A stretch of 64,000 bases of DNA from Paraburkholderia sp. BCC1885. GTDB taxonomy: Bacteria > Pseudomonadota > Gammaproteobacteria > Burkholderiales > Burkholderiaceae. A program made the translations under genes and the position numbers. The notes below the pieces were generated by a model. That model had not been told where the DNA came from. It did not search any database and worked only from the letters and a program-made list of their open reading frames with translations. Each line of letters starts with the position of its first letter. The stretch's first letter is position 1. Shown one piece after another: positions 8,506 to 17,307 of this stretch. The stretch covers positions 62,001 to 126,000 of the forward strand of contig NZ_CAAJGM010000110.1 of the NCBI RefSeq assembly GCF_900996235.1, in the 5' to 3' direction.

Positions 8506-10347
8506 TCAGCTACGGTCTCCGGCTATTACGTCGCGCGGTTTAGCGTACCAGTAGTCGATAACCCAGTCCGGGTCATGATAAGACTTCGGCAACGTGGACG
8601 GATAAGCAAGCGTCGACCTGTAAGCGATGCGCGAATTCGGCGCGTAGAATTCGGGCACCAGATAATACGAATTCACCAGCACGCGATCGAGCGCGCGCGT
8701 GGCGGCCTCGAGATCGCCCAGCGTGTTCGCACTTAGCGCGTCTTGAATCAGGGCGTCGACCACTTCGGAATGCACGCCCACCGTGTTTTCCGATCCCACC
8801 TCCGAAGCAGCCGCGCTGCCGAAACGGCGCAACAGTTCGACACCGGGCACGGTTACGGGTGGATACCCTCCCGTGGTCATGTCGAAGTCGAAGCTATCGA
8901 GACGTTGCTGGTATAACGCGCTATCCACCTCACGCAGATGCGCGTCGATACCGAGCGTGTTGAGCGCCTGCATGTACGGCAGCAGCAAACGGTCCATACC
9001 GGGCTGGTCATCCAATAACTCGATGCTCATGGGCGTATCGTTCGCATTGCGCAGCGCGCCGTCACGATAGCGCCAACCCGCCTCGCTCAACAGATCGCGC
9101 GCTTCGCGCAGGTTGTTGCGCAACGAGTTGGGAGGGAGCGTGTCCGGCTGCTTAAGCATCGGGCCGAATACTTCAGGCGGCAAACTCGCGCGGTACGGTT
9201 CGAGCAGCGCCAGTTCCTTCGGACCCGGCATGCCGCTCGCGCCAAACGAATCCGGATCGAAAAAGCTGTTTGAACGCCGGTACTGGTCATAGAACATCAT
9301 GCGGTTCATCCAGTCGTAGTCGAACGCCAACGTCAAAGCGCGCCTTACCCTCACGTCCTGAAACATCGGCCTGCGCAGGTTCATGATCAAGCCGCGCATA
9401 TAGGCCGGTCCATTAGGGAACAGGCCCTTCTTCAACAGACCACTACGAAAACCCTCGCCTATATAGCGCCGCGCCCAGATCGTCGCACTCCCCTCGATAT
9501 TCACGTCGAGGTTGCCGGCCTTGAATGCCTCAAGCAGTCCGAAGTTATCGGTAAAGAGCTGGAACGAGACCCGCTCGAAACGAAACATGCCGCGCCGTGA
9601 AGGCAAATCCGCCGCCCAGTAAGCAGGATTACGCCGGTATGTGATGTCCTTGTCGTTCTTGCGTCTCTCGATCAGATAAGCGCCGCTCGCGATCGGAGGC
9701 ACGTTGGCGGTCTGATCGAATGGCAGATGCGTACCGTCCGGCCGCACACCCCACTTGGGCGAGAAAATGGGCAGATCGCCGGCGATCAACGGCGCATCGC
9801 GTTCCGCGCGCCTGAAGTCGAAACGGATCGTCGACGCATCGATCACCGTGGCGCTTTTTATGACCGAGAACTCCGAGTTAAACAGCGGCGAGGCTTGCGG
9901 GCCGGTGAGCGTGTCAAACGAGTATTTGACATCGGCCGCCGTGATTCGATCGCCGTTGGAAAAGCGCGCGGCGGGATTGATATGGAAGGTTGCGGAGGTG
10001 AAGTCCGGTTGTACTTCCACGCCGTCCGCAATCAACGGATATTCCGCAGCCAGCTCGTCCCAACTGCGTTGCATCAGCGTATCGAACATCAGGTTGCGGA
10101 TGTCCGGGGCTGGCGTGCCACGCAGAAGAAACGGGTTGAGGGAATCGTAGCTTTGCAGTTCGTCGTAGTTGCCGAAGTTCAGCGTGCCGTCGACGGGTGC
10201 CGCCGGATCGGCGTAGTCGAAATGCGTGAAGCCCACGGCATAGCGCGGCTGGCCAAATTGGGCGATTGAAGATGCGGCGTGGACCGCCATTGTGGACAGC
10301 GCCAGCGCAGCCGCGCAGAAGCGGAGGACGGTAAGCAATAATGGCAT
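8506..10347 (-). CDS. YejA-like periplasmic peptide-binding protein (SBP family 5)
   Basis: The 613-residue protein has a signal peptide (MPLLLTVLRFCAAALALSTMAVHA) and the family 5 solute-binding fold. Typical segments are YDSLNPFLLRG, the AAEYPLIADGVEVQPDFTS-like start of domain I, FSNGDRITAADVKYSF, and the long C-terminal FYAPNSRIAYR/WVIDYWY part. The length and the SLNPFLL...MFDTLMQRSWDE pattern fit the YejA/microcin C-type binding proteins rather than OppA. These bind peptides or peptide-like compounds for an ABC importer. No permease or ATPase genes lie beside it, so it is an orphan receptor here. A rhomboid protease gene ends 49 bases upstream on the same strand. Confidence 0.88.
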   Translation of the reverse strand: MPLLLTVLRFCAAALALSTMAVHAASSIAQFGQPRYAVGFTHFDYADPAAPVDGTLNFGNYDELQSYDSLNPFLLRGTPAPDIRNLMFDTLMQRSWDELAAEYPLIADGVEVQPDFTSATFHINPAARFSNGDRITAADVKYSFDTLTGPQASPLFNSEFSVIKSATVIDASTIRFDFRRAERDAPLIAGDLPIFSPKWGVRPDGTHLPFDQTANVPPIASGAYLIERRKNDKDITYRRNPAYWAADLPSRRGMFRFERVSFQLFTDNFGLLEAFKAGNLDVNIEGSATIWARRYIGEGFRSGLLKKGLFPNGPAYMRGLIMNLRRPMFQDVRVRRALTLAFDYDWMNRMMFYDQYRRSNSFFDPDSFGASGMPGPKELALLEPYRASLPPEVFGPMLKQPDTLPPNSLRNNLREARDLLSEAGWRYRDGALRNANDTPMSIELLDDQPGMDRLLLPYMQALNTLGIDAHLREVDSALYQQRLDSFDFDMTTGGYPPVTVPGVELLRRFGSAAASEVGSENTVGVHSEVVDALIQDALSANTLGDLEAATRALDRVLVNSYYLVPEFYAPNSRIAYRSTLAYPSTLPKSYHDPDWVIDYWYAKPRDVIAGDRS

Positions 10348-10396
10348 CCCAGGAAGTTAGCCTGCCTTAAAGGCAGCGTCAAGACGGACGGCCGCC

Positions 10397-11950
10397 TTAC
10401 CACTGCGTGGAGAGCTTTGCCGCCAGCGTGCGCTGCACCTTTGCATCCGCCAGCAAAGCCCGGATTTTCTGGGCCGCGCCCGAGCCCGGATTCTCGCGCG
10501 AGGTTCCTTGATCGGCGAGATCGAGCCATGCCTGCCGCATGTCGTCGTAGTATCGCAATTGCGCCGCCCGTAATGGCGCGCGCTGCGAGCCGGGCGGCAA
10601 CACCGTATTGTTCATCCGCTCGTAGAGCGCATTCCATTCGGGCCAAACCGTCGTTCGTATTCTTGTGATGAACGCATCGTGTTGCTCAGGATGACGAATC
10701 ATCGGCAACATCGCCGATGCGTCCTTTGACGCTTTGAGTTCATCAATGGCTTCCTGCCGCTCGACAACCGCAAAGGCGAGTTCCTGCTGGGCCGCTGGCG
10801 TCGAATTCGAACGCACCGCCTGAAAGAACAGCCCAGCAATGACAAACGCCGCGAGCGAGGTCGACAGCAGAACGACATCACGCGAGCCGAGGCGTGATTC
10901 CTCGGCACCAATCGGCCGGGCAAGCAACCATCCCATCAGGAAGCCCGAGATCAGACCGCCGATGTGCGCGGCGTTGTCGATGCCCTGATGGGTTAGCCCG
11001 TTAAACAGGCTATAAACGACAATAAACACCACCGAGCGAAACCGTTGTGCCTGGATGGTCGTCGGCATGCTGGCACGATACCGGATCACATAGGCCAGCA
11101 ACGCACCCAGCACACCGAAGATCGCGCCCGACGCGCCCGCGCTGTTGAGAATGGGATGCCAGCACAGGCTGGTGAGGCTCGCGGTCAGGCCAGTAAAGAA
11201 ATACAGCGCGGCAAACCGGGCGTTGCCAAACAGGCGCTCGGCAATCCGGCCCATCTGCACGAGCACTACCATGTTGAAAGTAATGTGCACCAGACTGAAA
11301 TGGATGAACATCGAGGCGAGGAGCCGCCACCATTCGCCATTGAGCGTGTCGGGGCCGAAATTGGAACCGAAGGCCAGCGCCGTTTGACCACTCATCTTGG
11401 GAAACCCGCCACCGCTTTCGATCATCGCCAGATAGACGAGCACGTTTAGCGCGACCAGCGCCCACGTCACCCAGACATGCGGCGTGCGGGACGCCATCCC
11501 GTCGAGGAAGCGGTTCATGCGCGTCGATTCGGCAGCGAATTCCGGCGTCATCGATGTGGGCAGTTGTGAGGCGATCGCACACGCGTCGGAGCCGCTGTTA
11601 GCGCGGATCAGGATAGTCTGGAATGTGCCGGGCTCGACTATGGCATCGAAGCGGATCAGCGTGGCTGTCACGACGACGTTATAGATGTTGCGGGGCGTAA
11701 GGCGCAGGTCCGTTTCGACATCGGCGCCGAAGAGCCGTTTGGCGCGAGTCAAAATGCGCACCTCTCCATCCGCGAAAAGGATCGCACCGCGGCTTTTGAA
11801 CGACCCGGCACGATAGGCCGCGCCACGTTGGCGGATACCTGGGCCGTAAGCAATCTCAAACCGGTCGATGACAGGTGGCGCCGCGGCGGCGCTCGCCATG
11901 TCGACGGCTTCTGTCGCCTCGAATTGCCAGGTCGGCTCCTCGCGATTCAT
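10397..11950 (-). CDS. Rhomboid intramembrane serine protease with large N- and C-terminal extensions
   Basis: The start at ATG 11950 is chosen because GAAGAGG lies just upstream; the open frame runs back to 12232 without coding character. The 517-residue protein has a soluble N-terminal part of about 140 residues. It includes GAILFADGEVRILT and a strand-rich stretch that could be a PH-like domain. The six- or seven-helix rhomboid domain follows. The catalytic Ser is in GASGAIFG (Ser274) and the His is in AAHIGGLISG (His329). A C-terminal soluble tail of about 150 residues is rich in Ala, Arg and Glu. Rhomboids cleave transmembrane helices; the substrate is unknown. The adjacent YejA-like gene on the same strand may be co-transcribed. 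Confidence 0.9.
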   Translation of the reverse strand: MNREEPTWQFEATEAVDMASAAAAPPVIDRFEIAYGPGIRQRGAAYRAGSFKSRGAILFADGEVRILTRAKRLFGADVETDLRLTPRNIYNVVVTATLIRFDAIVEPGTFQTILIRANSGSDACAIASQLPTSMTPEFAAESTRMNRFLDGMASRTPHVWVTWALVALNVLVYLAMIESGGGFPKMSGQTALAFGSNFGPDTLNGEWWRLLASMFIHFSLVHITFNMVVLVQMGRIAERLFGNARFAALYFFTGLTASLTSLCWHPILNSAGASGAIFGVLGALLAYVIRYRASMPTTIQAQRFRSVVFIVVYSLFNGLTHQGIDNAAHIGGLISGFLMGWLLARPIGAEESRLGSRDVVLLSTSLAAFVIAGLFFQAVRSNSTPAAQQELAFAVVERQEAIDELKASKDASAMLPMIRHPEQHDAFITRIRTTVWPEWNALYERMNNTVLPPGSQRAPLRAAQLRYYDDMRQAWLDLADQGTSRENPGSGAAQKIRALLADAKVQRTLAAKLSTQW

Positions 11951-12195
11951 CCTCTTCCCCCGGTTACGGTGGGTCCTGTTAACGGACCTCGCTCTTTCTG
12001 ATCGGTGCGGCGGTGATGGCCCGCGTGGTTGCTCCGTCGGTCGGTTCTGTCTGATGTTTGCAGAATGGTGCGCCAGGTTTGCCGCTTTGTCTAGAAATGG
12101 GGAGTGAACCCGGCGCGACACAATGCACTCGTGGCCACGCCTGGCATTTGTTCCCACCAAGCGGGTGGCGACACGATATGAGCTGGCAGGCGATT

Positions 12196-13899
12196 TCAAC
12201 GCGGCAACGCCGCCTGAATTGCCGCAAGCCAAATTCCAACCGCATGCGCGCCAGGATCGGCGAAACCCAATGCGCGTTTGCCGACATAGCTCGAACGGCC
12301 CAGCCGCGGGTTCATCGAGGCCGTCTGTTCAGCCCCTGCTACCGCCGCGTCGACTGCGGCCTGTAAAGCCAGGTCAACATTCGCAGACTTTGCCAGTTCG
12401 GCTTGCAGTGCATCGACGGCAGGCAACAGCGCATCGACCATGGTGCGATCACCCGCATGCGCGCCGCCCAGTTCCATCAACGCCGCGACGCCCGCGCCAA
12501 ACGCCTCGGCCCATTGCTTCGCGGTGGCGTCGCTCGCCTGATCGAGCATGCTGCCCGCGCGCAATAACATCGCCGCATAGAGTGGCCCCGAGGTGCCGCC
12601 CACCACGCGTCGTACCGTCGCGGACAGTGCATGCAACACAGCGCCAGGCGACGTTTCGGCAGGGTACGCGTCGATTTCGCTCAGGATGCCCCGCGCACCG
12701 CGTGCGAGGCTAATGCCGAGATCGCCGTCGCCGACATGCTGATCCATCCCGGTCAACACCGCCTCCGCTTCGATCAGACGTGCGCACACCGCTTCGATCA
12801 CCTGACGCAAGGTGGATTCACGCGCGAGCCGCGCGCCGCTGGTATCGTCGGTTTTGACAGGCGAGTCCAGGACGCAAGCGTGCGCCACCTGACCGCTCAA
12901 CGAGGGCCACGCGGACGTCCGCGCCGCAGCATCGAGCCACGCCAGACGCTGGTCGTCGAGGCGCAACAAGCTCAGTGAAACGCCCGCCATTTCCAGCGCG
13001 CTCAGAAAGGTGCCGGCCCAGGCACGTTCCACCTTGATACGGCGCGCCGCGAGATAGCGCAGCGCCGACGCGGCGACGATATTCAATTCGCTCTGCGGCG
13101 TGCCACCCAGATTGTTCACCAGCAGGGCCACGCGCGCGTCTGCCGGCAACGCGAGATCATCGACAATCTTGCTGAGCAACCGTGCGGCGACGGCGTCCGC
13201 CGACTCCAGCGCGCCACGCTCGACGCCCGGTTCGCCGTGAATGCCAAGGCCCCATTCGATCTCGCCATCAGCCAGTTCGAAACCGGCTTTGCCTGCGGCC
13301 GGCACCGTGCACGGCGTAAGCGCGACGCCCATGGTGCCGAGCATGGCCGCCGCCTCGCGCGCGGCCCGCGCCACTTCGCTCAACGGCCGTCCTTCGGCAG
13401 CGGCCGCGCCTGCAATCTTGTGAACCAGCACCGTGCCAGCAAGACCACGCCGGCCGGCATGCTCGCCACTCGCGGAAAGCGCGACGTCGTCCGCGACGAT
13501 CGCGAGCTCCACCGCAATCCCTTCGGCGCGCGCAATCTCGGCCGCGAGCCCAAAGTTGAAACGGTCGCCGGTGTAGTTCTTGACGATGAGCAGCACACCC
13601 GCAGGGCCGGCCACGGCGCGGATCGCTTCGAGCACCGCGTCCGTCGAAGGAGATGTGAAGACTTCTCCGGCTACCGCTGCGCTTAGCATGCCGGGGCCCA
13701 CATAGCCCGCATGAGCGGGTTCATGGCCCGCGCCGCCGCCGGAAATCAGCGCAACCTCGCCGCGCTGGGCGGCGGCCTCGCTGTCGGCCCGCACGACGAT
13801 CGTGCCGCCTTGCAGCAAGGCTAGACCGGGATTGAGCGCGGCGAGTCCATCCAGCATCTCGGGGACGATCGAGGAGACATCGTTGATGAGCTTCTTCAT
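12196..13899 (-). CDS. ATP-dependent dihydroxyacetone kinase, DhaK-DhaL fusion
   Basis: The 567-residue protein carries both halves of the kinase in one chain. The DhaK half contains the substrate-binding SGGGAGHEPAHAGYVG and the catalytic His in GLGIHGEPG (His221), which binds dihydroxyacetone covalently in this family. The DhaL half contains VGDGDLG near residue 392, where Mg-ATP binds, and GGTSGPLYA. Fused enzymes use ATP, whereas split DhaK/DhaL/DhaM systems use the phosphotransferase system. The product is dihydroxyacetone phosphate, which enters glycolysis. No regulator, glycerol dehydrogenase or transporter lies beside it. The leader region to 14252 has no gene. Confidence 0.95.
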   Translation of the reverse strand: MKKLINDVSSIVPEMLDGLAALNPGLALLQGGTIVVRADSEAAAQRGEVALISGGGAGHEPAHAGYVGPGMLSAAVAGEVFTSPSTDAVLEAIRAVAGPAGVLLIVKNYTGDRFNFGLAAEIARAEGIAVELAIVADDVALSASGEHAGRRGLAGTVLVHKIAGAAAAEGRPLSEVARAAREAAAMLGTMGVALTPCTVPAAGKAGFELADGEIEWGLGIHGEPGVERGALESADAVAARLLSKIVDDLALPADARVALLVNNLGGTPQSELNIVAASALRYLAARRIKVERAWAGTFLSALEMAGVSLSLLRLDDQRLAWLDAAARTSAWPSLSGQVAHACVLDSPVKTDDTSGARLARESTLRQVIEAVCARLIEAEAVLTGMDQHVGDGDLGISLARGARGILSEIDAYPAETSPGAVLHALSATVRRVVGGTSGPLYAAMLLRAGSMLDQASDATAKQWAEAFGAGVAALMELGGAHAGDRTMVDALLPAVDALQAELAKSANVDLALQAAVDAAVAGAEQTASMNPRLGRSSYVGKRALGFADPGAHAVGIWLAAIQAALPR

Positions 13900-14252
13900 A
13901 TGCGTCAGCTTCCTTTTGAACCGCCGGGCTGTGAGTGTGCATCACGAGCGCGTCGCGGCTGGGGTTGCGAGACTGCGGGGACTGACTGCGAATAGCTACG
14001 AATGGCTACCGATAGATTCAAACGCAGCGCCCAAGACCTGACTTTACCGCGCCTTGACGTACAGCGACGCATTGCGGTGCAGATGTCCGGGAAAGCAGCA
14101 GGGGAATATGCGGAGAAGTTGCGCTGCGAAAGCGCGAAGAAAACGAAGCGAAGACAAACGCAAAACGAAGACCAGCGCAAGCCACGACAACAGGCAGAAG
14201 CCGAACCTTTGAACCTCAATGGCTTCAGCTTCCACCTGCTTCGATTGTGCGT
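13900..14252. other. Gap without a recognised gene (about 350 bases)
   Basis: This lies between the dihydroxyacetone kinase start and the 3' end of tRNA-Val, both on the minus strand. Short open frames here run into the tRNA and have no coding character. The sequence is moderately A-rich near 14140-14180. I see no clear terminator after the tRNA; the kinase promoter should lie here. Confidence 0.5.
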
Positions 14253-14329
14253 TGGTAGGCTCGATTGGATTCGAACCAACGACCCCCACCATGTCAAGGT
14301 GGTGCTCTAACCAACTGAGCTACGAGCCT
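14253..14329 (-). tRNA. tRNA-Val (GAC anticodon), CCA encoded
   Basis: Read on the minus strand, the sequence folds as a standard cloverleaf. The acceptor arm is AGGCTCG paired with CGAGCCT, then discriminator A and an encoded CCA. The D arm contains AGCTCAGTTGGTTAGAGC. The anticodon stem CCACC/GGTGG encloses TTGACAT, with anticodon GAC (valine). The T loop is TTCGAAT with stem GTTGG/CCAAT. It is 77 bases long and intact. No integrase or attachment-site duplication is visible next to it. Confidence 0.97.
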
Positions 14330-14461
14330 TTAGAGGCGCGAATTATAGAGACTCTGATTGCACAGCACAAGCCCCGCCGACATCTTCATCTCCGTCAGCA
14401 GACCGATACCAGGAAACGCGATGCGCACGCAGGTTCATCGCGCACACCGCATTGAGCCCGA

Positions 14462-15460
14462 TCAGTTATCGCCGGTCAGTTGACGCAGACTGTCAACGGT
14501 TTCCGTGTACGTCCCCGTCTGGCCATTGGCCGTCACGCTGATGCCGACCGTAGTCGGCGAAGCCACCGTGATGGTCTCCACCGTGCTGTCGCCCGTCAGC
14601 TGGATCACGCCGCTTTGCAGATCGCTGCCGCTGATCATGACCGGCGTTGGCGTGGCAAAGTCGAAGGCGATCACGGCGTCGCTGGCCTGCACGCTAAGCG
14701 CGCCACTTGTCGTGACCGTATCGCTGGACGGATCCACGCCATGCACGCGCGAGTAATTCAGCGCGGTCACCGTCATCGTGCCGGTGACGCTTCCCGACGA
14801 AAGCACATGCGCGACATCGAGCGTGACCGTCGGTGCAGTGGCGGTTGTCGTGGTGACGCCGGTTGCAGCGTCGTAGCTCATCGTGAACGTGACGGTTCCG
14901 TTGACCGTCGTCGTCCCGCTCGACGACGTCAGGGTCAGCCCGCTAGTGGATTCGACGGCCGTGTACGACCAGTTATTGGACTTGTCGCCCACCACGCCCT
15001 GTGCGCTCTGCACCTGCACGGTGACCGAACCCGCCACCGCATCCGTGCTCGATACACCGGGCGCCGTCACCTGTCCCACGCATTGATTAAAGCCGACGGT
15101 GGCCGTTTCACCCGCTTGCAGGCCCGACGACCCCGCGTTTTGCGTAGCGACGCCAATCGAGCCGCCGCCGGGGCAAACCGTGGTGGTCGAAGCCGCGCTC
15201 GACGTCACGCCGCTGACGAGTGATTGCACGACCGACGTATAAATCGCGGCCACCCCAGGCCCCGACAGAATGCTAAAGGCCGCTGCATAGCGCGCAACCG
15301 GTTCGCTTTGCACGGCAGTAGACAGCTTGAGCTGATTCGATGCCGCAGCGCTGGCCGTGCTGCCCGAACTTCCACCACCGCCGCCGCACGCACTCAACAA
15401 AGCGGATGCCGCGACGAGCGCCACCGCACCGAATGAACCTGACGTCCGATACCAAGACAT
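14462..15460 (-). CDS. Putative exported lipoprotein, Ser/Thr/Val-rich
   Basis: The ATG at 15460 is supported by GGAG five bases upstream and gives a lipoprotein signal peptide ending ALLSAC, followed by a GGGGGSSG linker. The 332-residue protein is rich in Ser, Thr, Val and Gly and shows repeated short beta-strand-like segments (VTVQVQSAQG, VNGTVTFTMSY, TVTLDVAHVL). This suggests a surface or periplasmic beta-rich protein. Two central Cys (TTVCPGGG and GFNQCVGQ) could form a disulphide. I do not recognise a named family. The divergent neighbour is an outer-membrane-like protein. Confidence 0.7.
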   Translation of the reverse strand: MSWYRTSGSFGAVALVAASALLSACGGGGGSSGSTASAAASNQLKLSTAVQSEPVARYAAAFSILSGPGVAAIYTSVVQSLVSGVTSSAASTTTVCPGGGSIGVATQNAGSSGLQAGETATVGFNQCVGQVTAPGVSSTDAVAGSVTVQVQSAQGVVGDKSNNWSYTAVESTSGLTLTSSSGTTTVNGTVTFTMSYDAATGVTTTTATAPTVTLDVAHVLSSGSVTGTMTVTALNYSRVHGVDPSSDTVTTSGALSVQASDAVIAFDFATPTPVMISGSDLQSGVIQLTGDSTVETITVASPTTVGISVTANGQTGTYTETVDSLRQLTGDN

Positions 15461-15844
15461 GCCTGCTCCATACATTACTGCGAGGCGCGCACACGAACAC
15501 ACCAACCGCATATGAAGCGCACCAGGCGCTTCTTTTGTTCAGATGAATCGGCCCGCGCTGCCGATACGTGTGCGTGAAGATCGGGCCAATGGATGAAGTC
15601 ATTATCCAGATGCATCACCCAAGGCAATCTGCAGAAAAGACCTTTAAACAAGGCTCAAATCTAATCAGTAAACCGAATCTTTCCTGATTCAAGCAATATT
15701 TACGCGTACAAAATTCCGCTTTTTCGAACTTTCGATTCAGGAATCCGAACTGCTGGGTGAATGCCTCACTGTTCGCTCATTTGAAGCCCGCACCCGAACC
15801 GTAAAGTCTCATCCACGGATAAATTCCTTCAGGGAGAAGGTGCG
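15461..15844. other. Divergent promoter region (384 bases) without a gene
   Basis: This separates the minus-strand lipoprotein from the plus-strand outer-membrane-like gene. It is AT-richer than its surroundings (15640-15730) and should carry both promoters. It also holds the 7-bp inverted repeat listed separately. AGGGAGAAGG just before 15845 is the ribosome-binding site of the plus-strand gene. Confidence 0.55.
15514..15532. repeat. Inverted repeat GAAGCGC-N5-GCGCTTC
   Basis: A perfect 7-bp stem with a 5-base loop (ACCAG). On the plus strand it is followed by TTTTG, so it resembles a weak intrinsic terminator, yet no plus-strand gene ends here. On the minus strand it sits 54 bases upstream of the lipoprotein start, where it would form a leader hairpin. 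Its role as operator, attenuator or barrier cannot be decided from sequence. Confidence 0.5.
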
Positions 15845-16507
15845 GTGAAACAGGTAAAAAAGGCGGCTCGCGTCGCAGCATTCGCGTTAGTCGCAGCAAT
15901 GGCATCAGGCGTTTCAAATGCACAGGAAGTGTATGTTCAGGGCGGCACGCTCGGCGCAGGCATCGGCGCGGCGCTGCCGCTCAGTTCGTGGGCCGGCGTG
16001 CATGCTGATTTCGACGGCTTCGGCTATTCGCACACGGTCACGGTGGCCGGCAATCAATACGACGGCCACCTCAAGCTGTTGCAAGGCGGCCTCTATCTCG
16101 ACCTCTTCCCGTTTGCATCGAGCGGCTTTCGCGTCACGACCGGCGTGCTGCTCAACGACGACGAACTGAAGGCGCATGCCATCCCCAACGCGGACGGCAA
16201 CTATAAGATCGGCAGAGACTACGTGCCCGCAGTCGGCTCCGCACCCACCGCCACTGCCTCGCTGCCGCACGCGATGCCGTATCTGGGTATCGGTTATGGA
16301 CACAAGCCGGTTGCGAAGGGCTTTGGTCTCACGCTCGATCTGGGCGTGGCATACGGCCGTCCACATGTGACGTACAACGTGCCGGAGATCTATACGCTCT
16401 TCACCACGCAGGCGAACATCGATCAGCAGGAACAGAAGATCAGCAACGACGTGGGCCGCTACAAGCTGTATCCGGTGGCAGAGATCGGCGTGAGTTACCG
16501 GTTCTGA
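15845..16507 (+). CDS. Putative outer-membrane beta-barrel protein
   Basis: A 220-residue protein starting at GTG 15845 behind a strong AGGGAGAAGG. It has a signal peptide (MKQVKKAARVAAFALVAAMASGVSNAQ) and alternating strands such as EVYVQGGTLGAGIGAAL and LKLLQGGLYLDLFPF. It ends in VGVSYRF-like sequence (EIGVSYRF); a terminal Phe is typical for barrel insertion by the BAM machinery. There is no catalytic motif. Related small proteins are annotated only as outer-membrane or hypothetical proteins. Confidence 0.72.
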   Translation: MKQVKKAARVAAFALVAAMASGVSNAQEVYVQGGTLGAGIGAALPLSSWAGVHADFDGFGYSHTVTVAGNQYDGHLKLLQGGLYLDLFPFASSGFRVTTGVLLNDDELKAHAIPNADGNYKIGRDYVPAVGSAPTATASLPHAMPYLGIGYGHKPVAKGFGLTLDLGVAYGRPHVTYNVPEIYTLFTTQANIDQQEQKISNDVGRYKLYPVAEIGVSYRF

Positions 16508-16716
16508 GCGGCAACGGGTCGGGCGTTTGCGGCGGTACTCTCAGCGGCGTTTGCGGCGGCATTCGCCGCGCCGCGCCTCATTCAGACCGTCTGGCCTGTT
16601 AATGCAGATGCCCGCGCTACAATCGCGCAAAAGAGCCGTGCTGGCGCAATCCGGTACCGCTTTCAGGCGACCGCCGGGCATGCAAAACCGTTAGCGGCGT
16701 CGATCATTCCCGACCT

Positions 16717-17118
16717 GTGACAGGCAGCCACGTGACCCAATCTGAACGACAAACCGACCTGCGCGCCATTCGCGAGATCGTGCGTGAATTCGTCAGCGAA
16801 CGCGACTGGGACCAATTCCACACGCCGAAAAATCTGGCCACCGCGCTCAGCGTCGAGGCGAGCGAACTGCTCGAACCGTTTCAGTGGCTCGTCTCCGGCG
16901 AGACTGCCGAACTCGACGCCGCGAAGCTCACCGCGATTCGTCACGAGATGGCCGACGTCCTCGTCTACCTCGTGCGCCTCGCCGACAAACTCGATGTCGA
17001 CCTCTTCCAGGCCGTGCAGGAAAAGATGGTGCTCAACCGCGCCAAATATCCCGCCGACCAGGTGCGCGGCGACGCGCGGAAATACACCGAGTACAAGGAC
17101 AAAGCCCAAGACGGGTAA
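16717..17118 (+). CDS. MazG-type nucleotide pyrophosphohydrolase
   Basis: The protein is 133 residues from GTG 16717, or 128 from a second GTG at 16732; neither has a strong ribosome-binding site. The all-alpha MazG-like fold is shown by the metal-binding helices with LSVEASELLEPFQW and IRHEMADVLVYLVRLADKL, the E-x-x-E and E-x-x-D pattern of the superfamily. The WxxFHTPKNLA start resembles the dCTP pyrophosphatase (XTP3TPA/RS21-C6) branch. Such enzymes hydrolyse non-canonical or excess nucleoside triphosphates. It is monocistronic between unrelated genes. Confidence 0.88.
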   Translation: MTGSHVTQSERQTDLRAIREIVREFVSERDWDQFHTPKNLATALSVEASELLEPFQWLVSGETAELDAAKLTAIRHEMADVLVYLVRLADKLDVDLFQAVQEKMVLNRAKYPADQVRGDARKYTEYKDKAQDG

Positions 17119-17307
17119 CTCGGGGCAAACCCGGACACATGGGTAAACCCGCGCGTCCGCCGCCGCAGAAAATATTCCTGCCCGGCGAATTTTTATTCAA
17201 TTTTGCTTCAATATTTTTCGAGGAAACTTATCCACGCACACCCAGGTTGACGGCCTCGGCGTTGTGCGCCTGGCAGGCTGAAGCCAAGTCCACGCGGGAT
17301 AAGAGCA

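Noticed and set aside
10362..10376. Small hairpin between the rhomboid stop and the YejA-like start
   Set aside because: The stem is short (CTGCC/GGCAG) and not followed by a T-run, so it is not called a terminator.
12196..12232. Overlap of an extended rhomboid frame with the dihydroxyacetone kinase gene
   Set aside because: The true rhomboid start is ATG 11950 with a good ribosome-binding site; the upstream frame is non-coding.
14253..14329. tRNA-Val as an integration site
   Set aside because: No integrase gene, no direct repeat of the tRNA 3' end and no change in gene content beside it.
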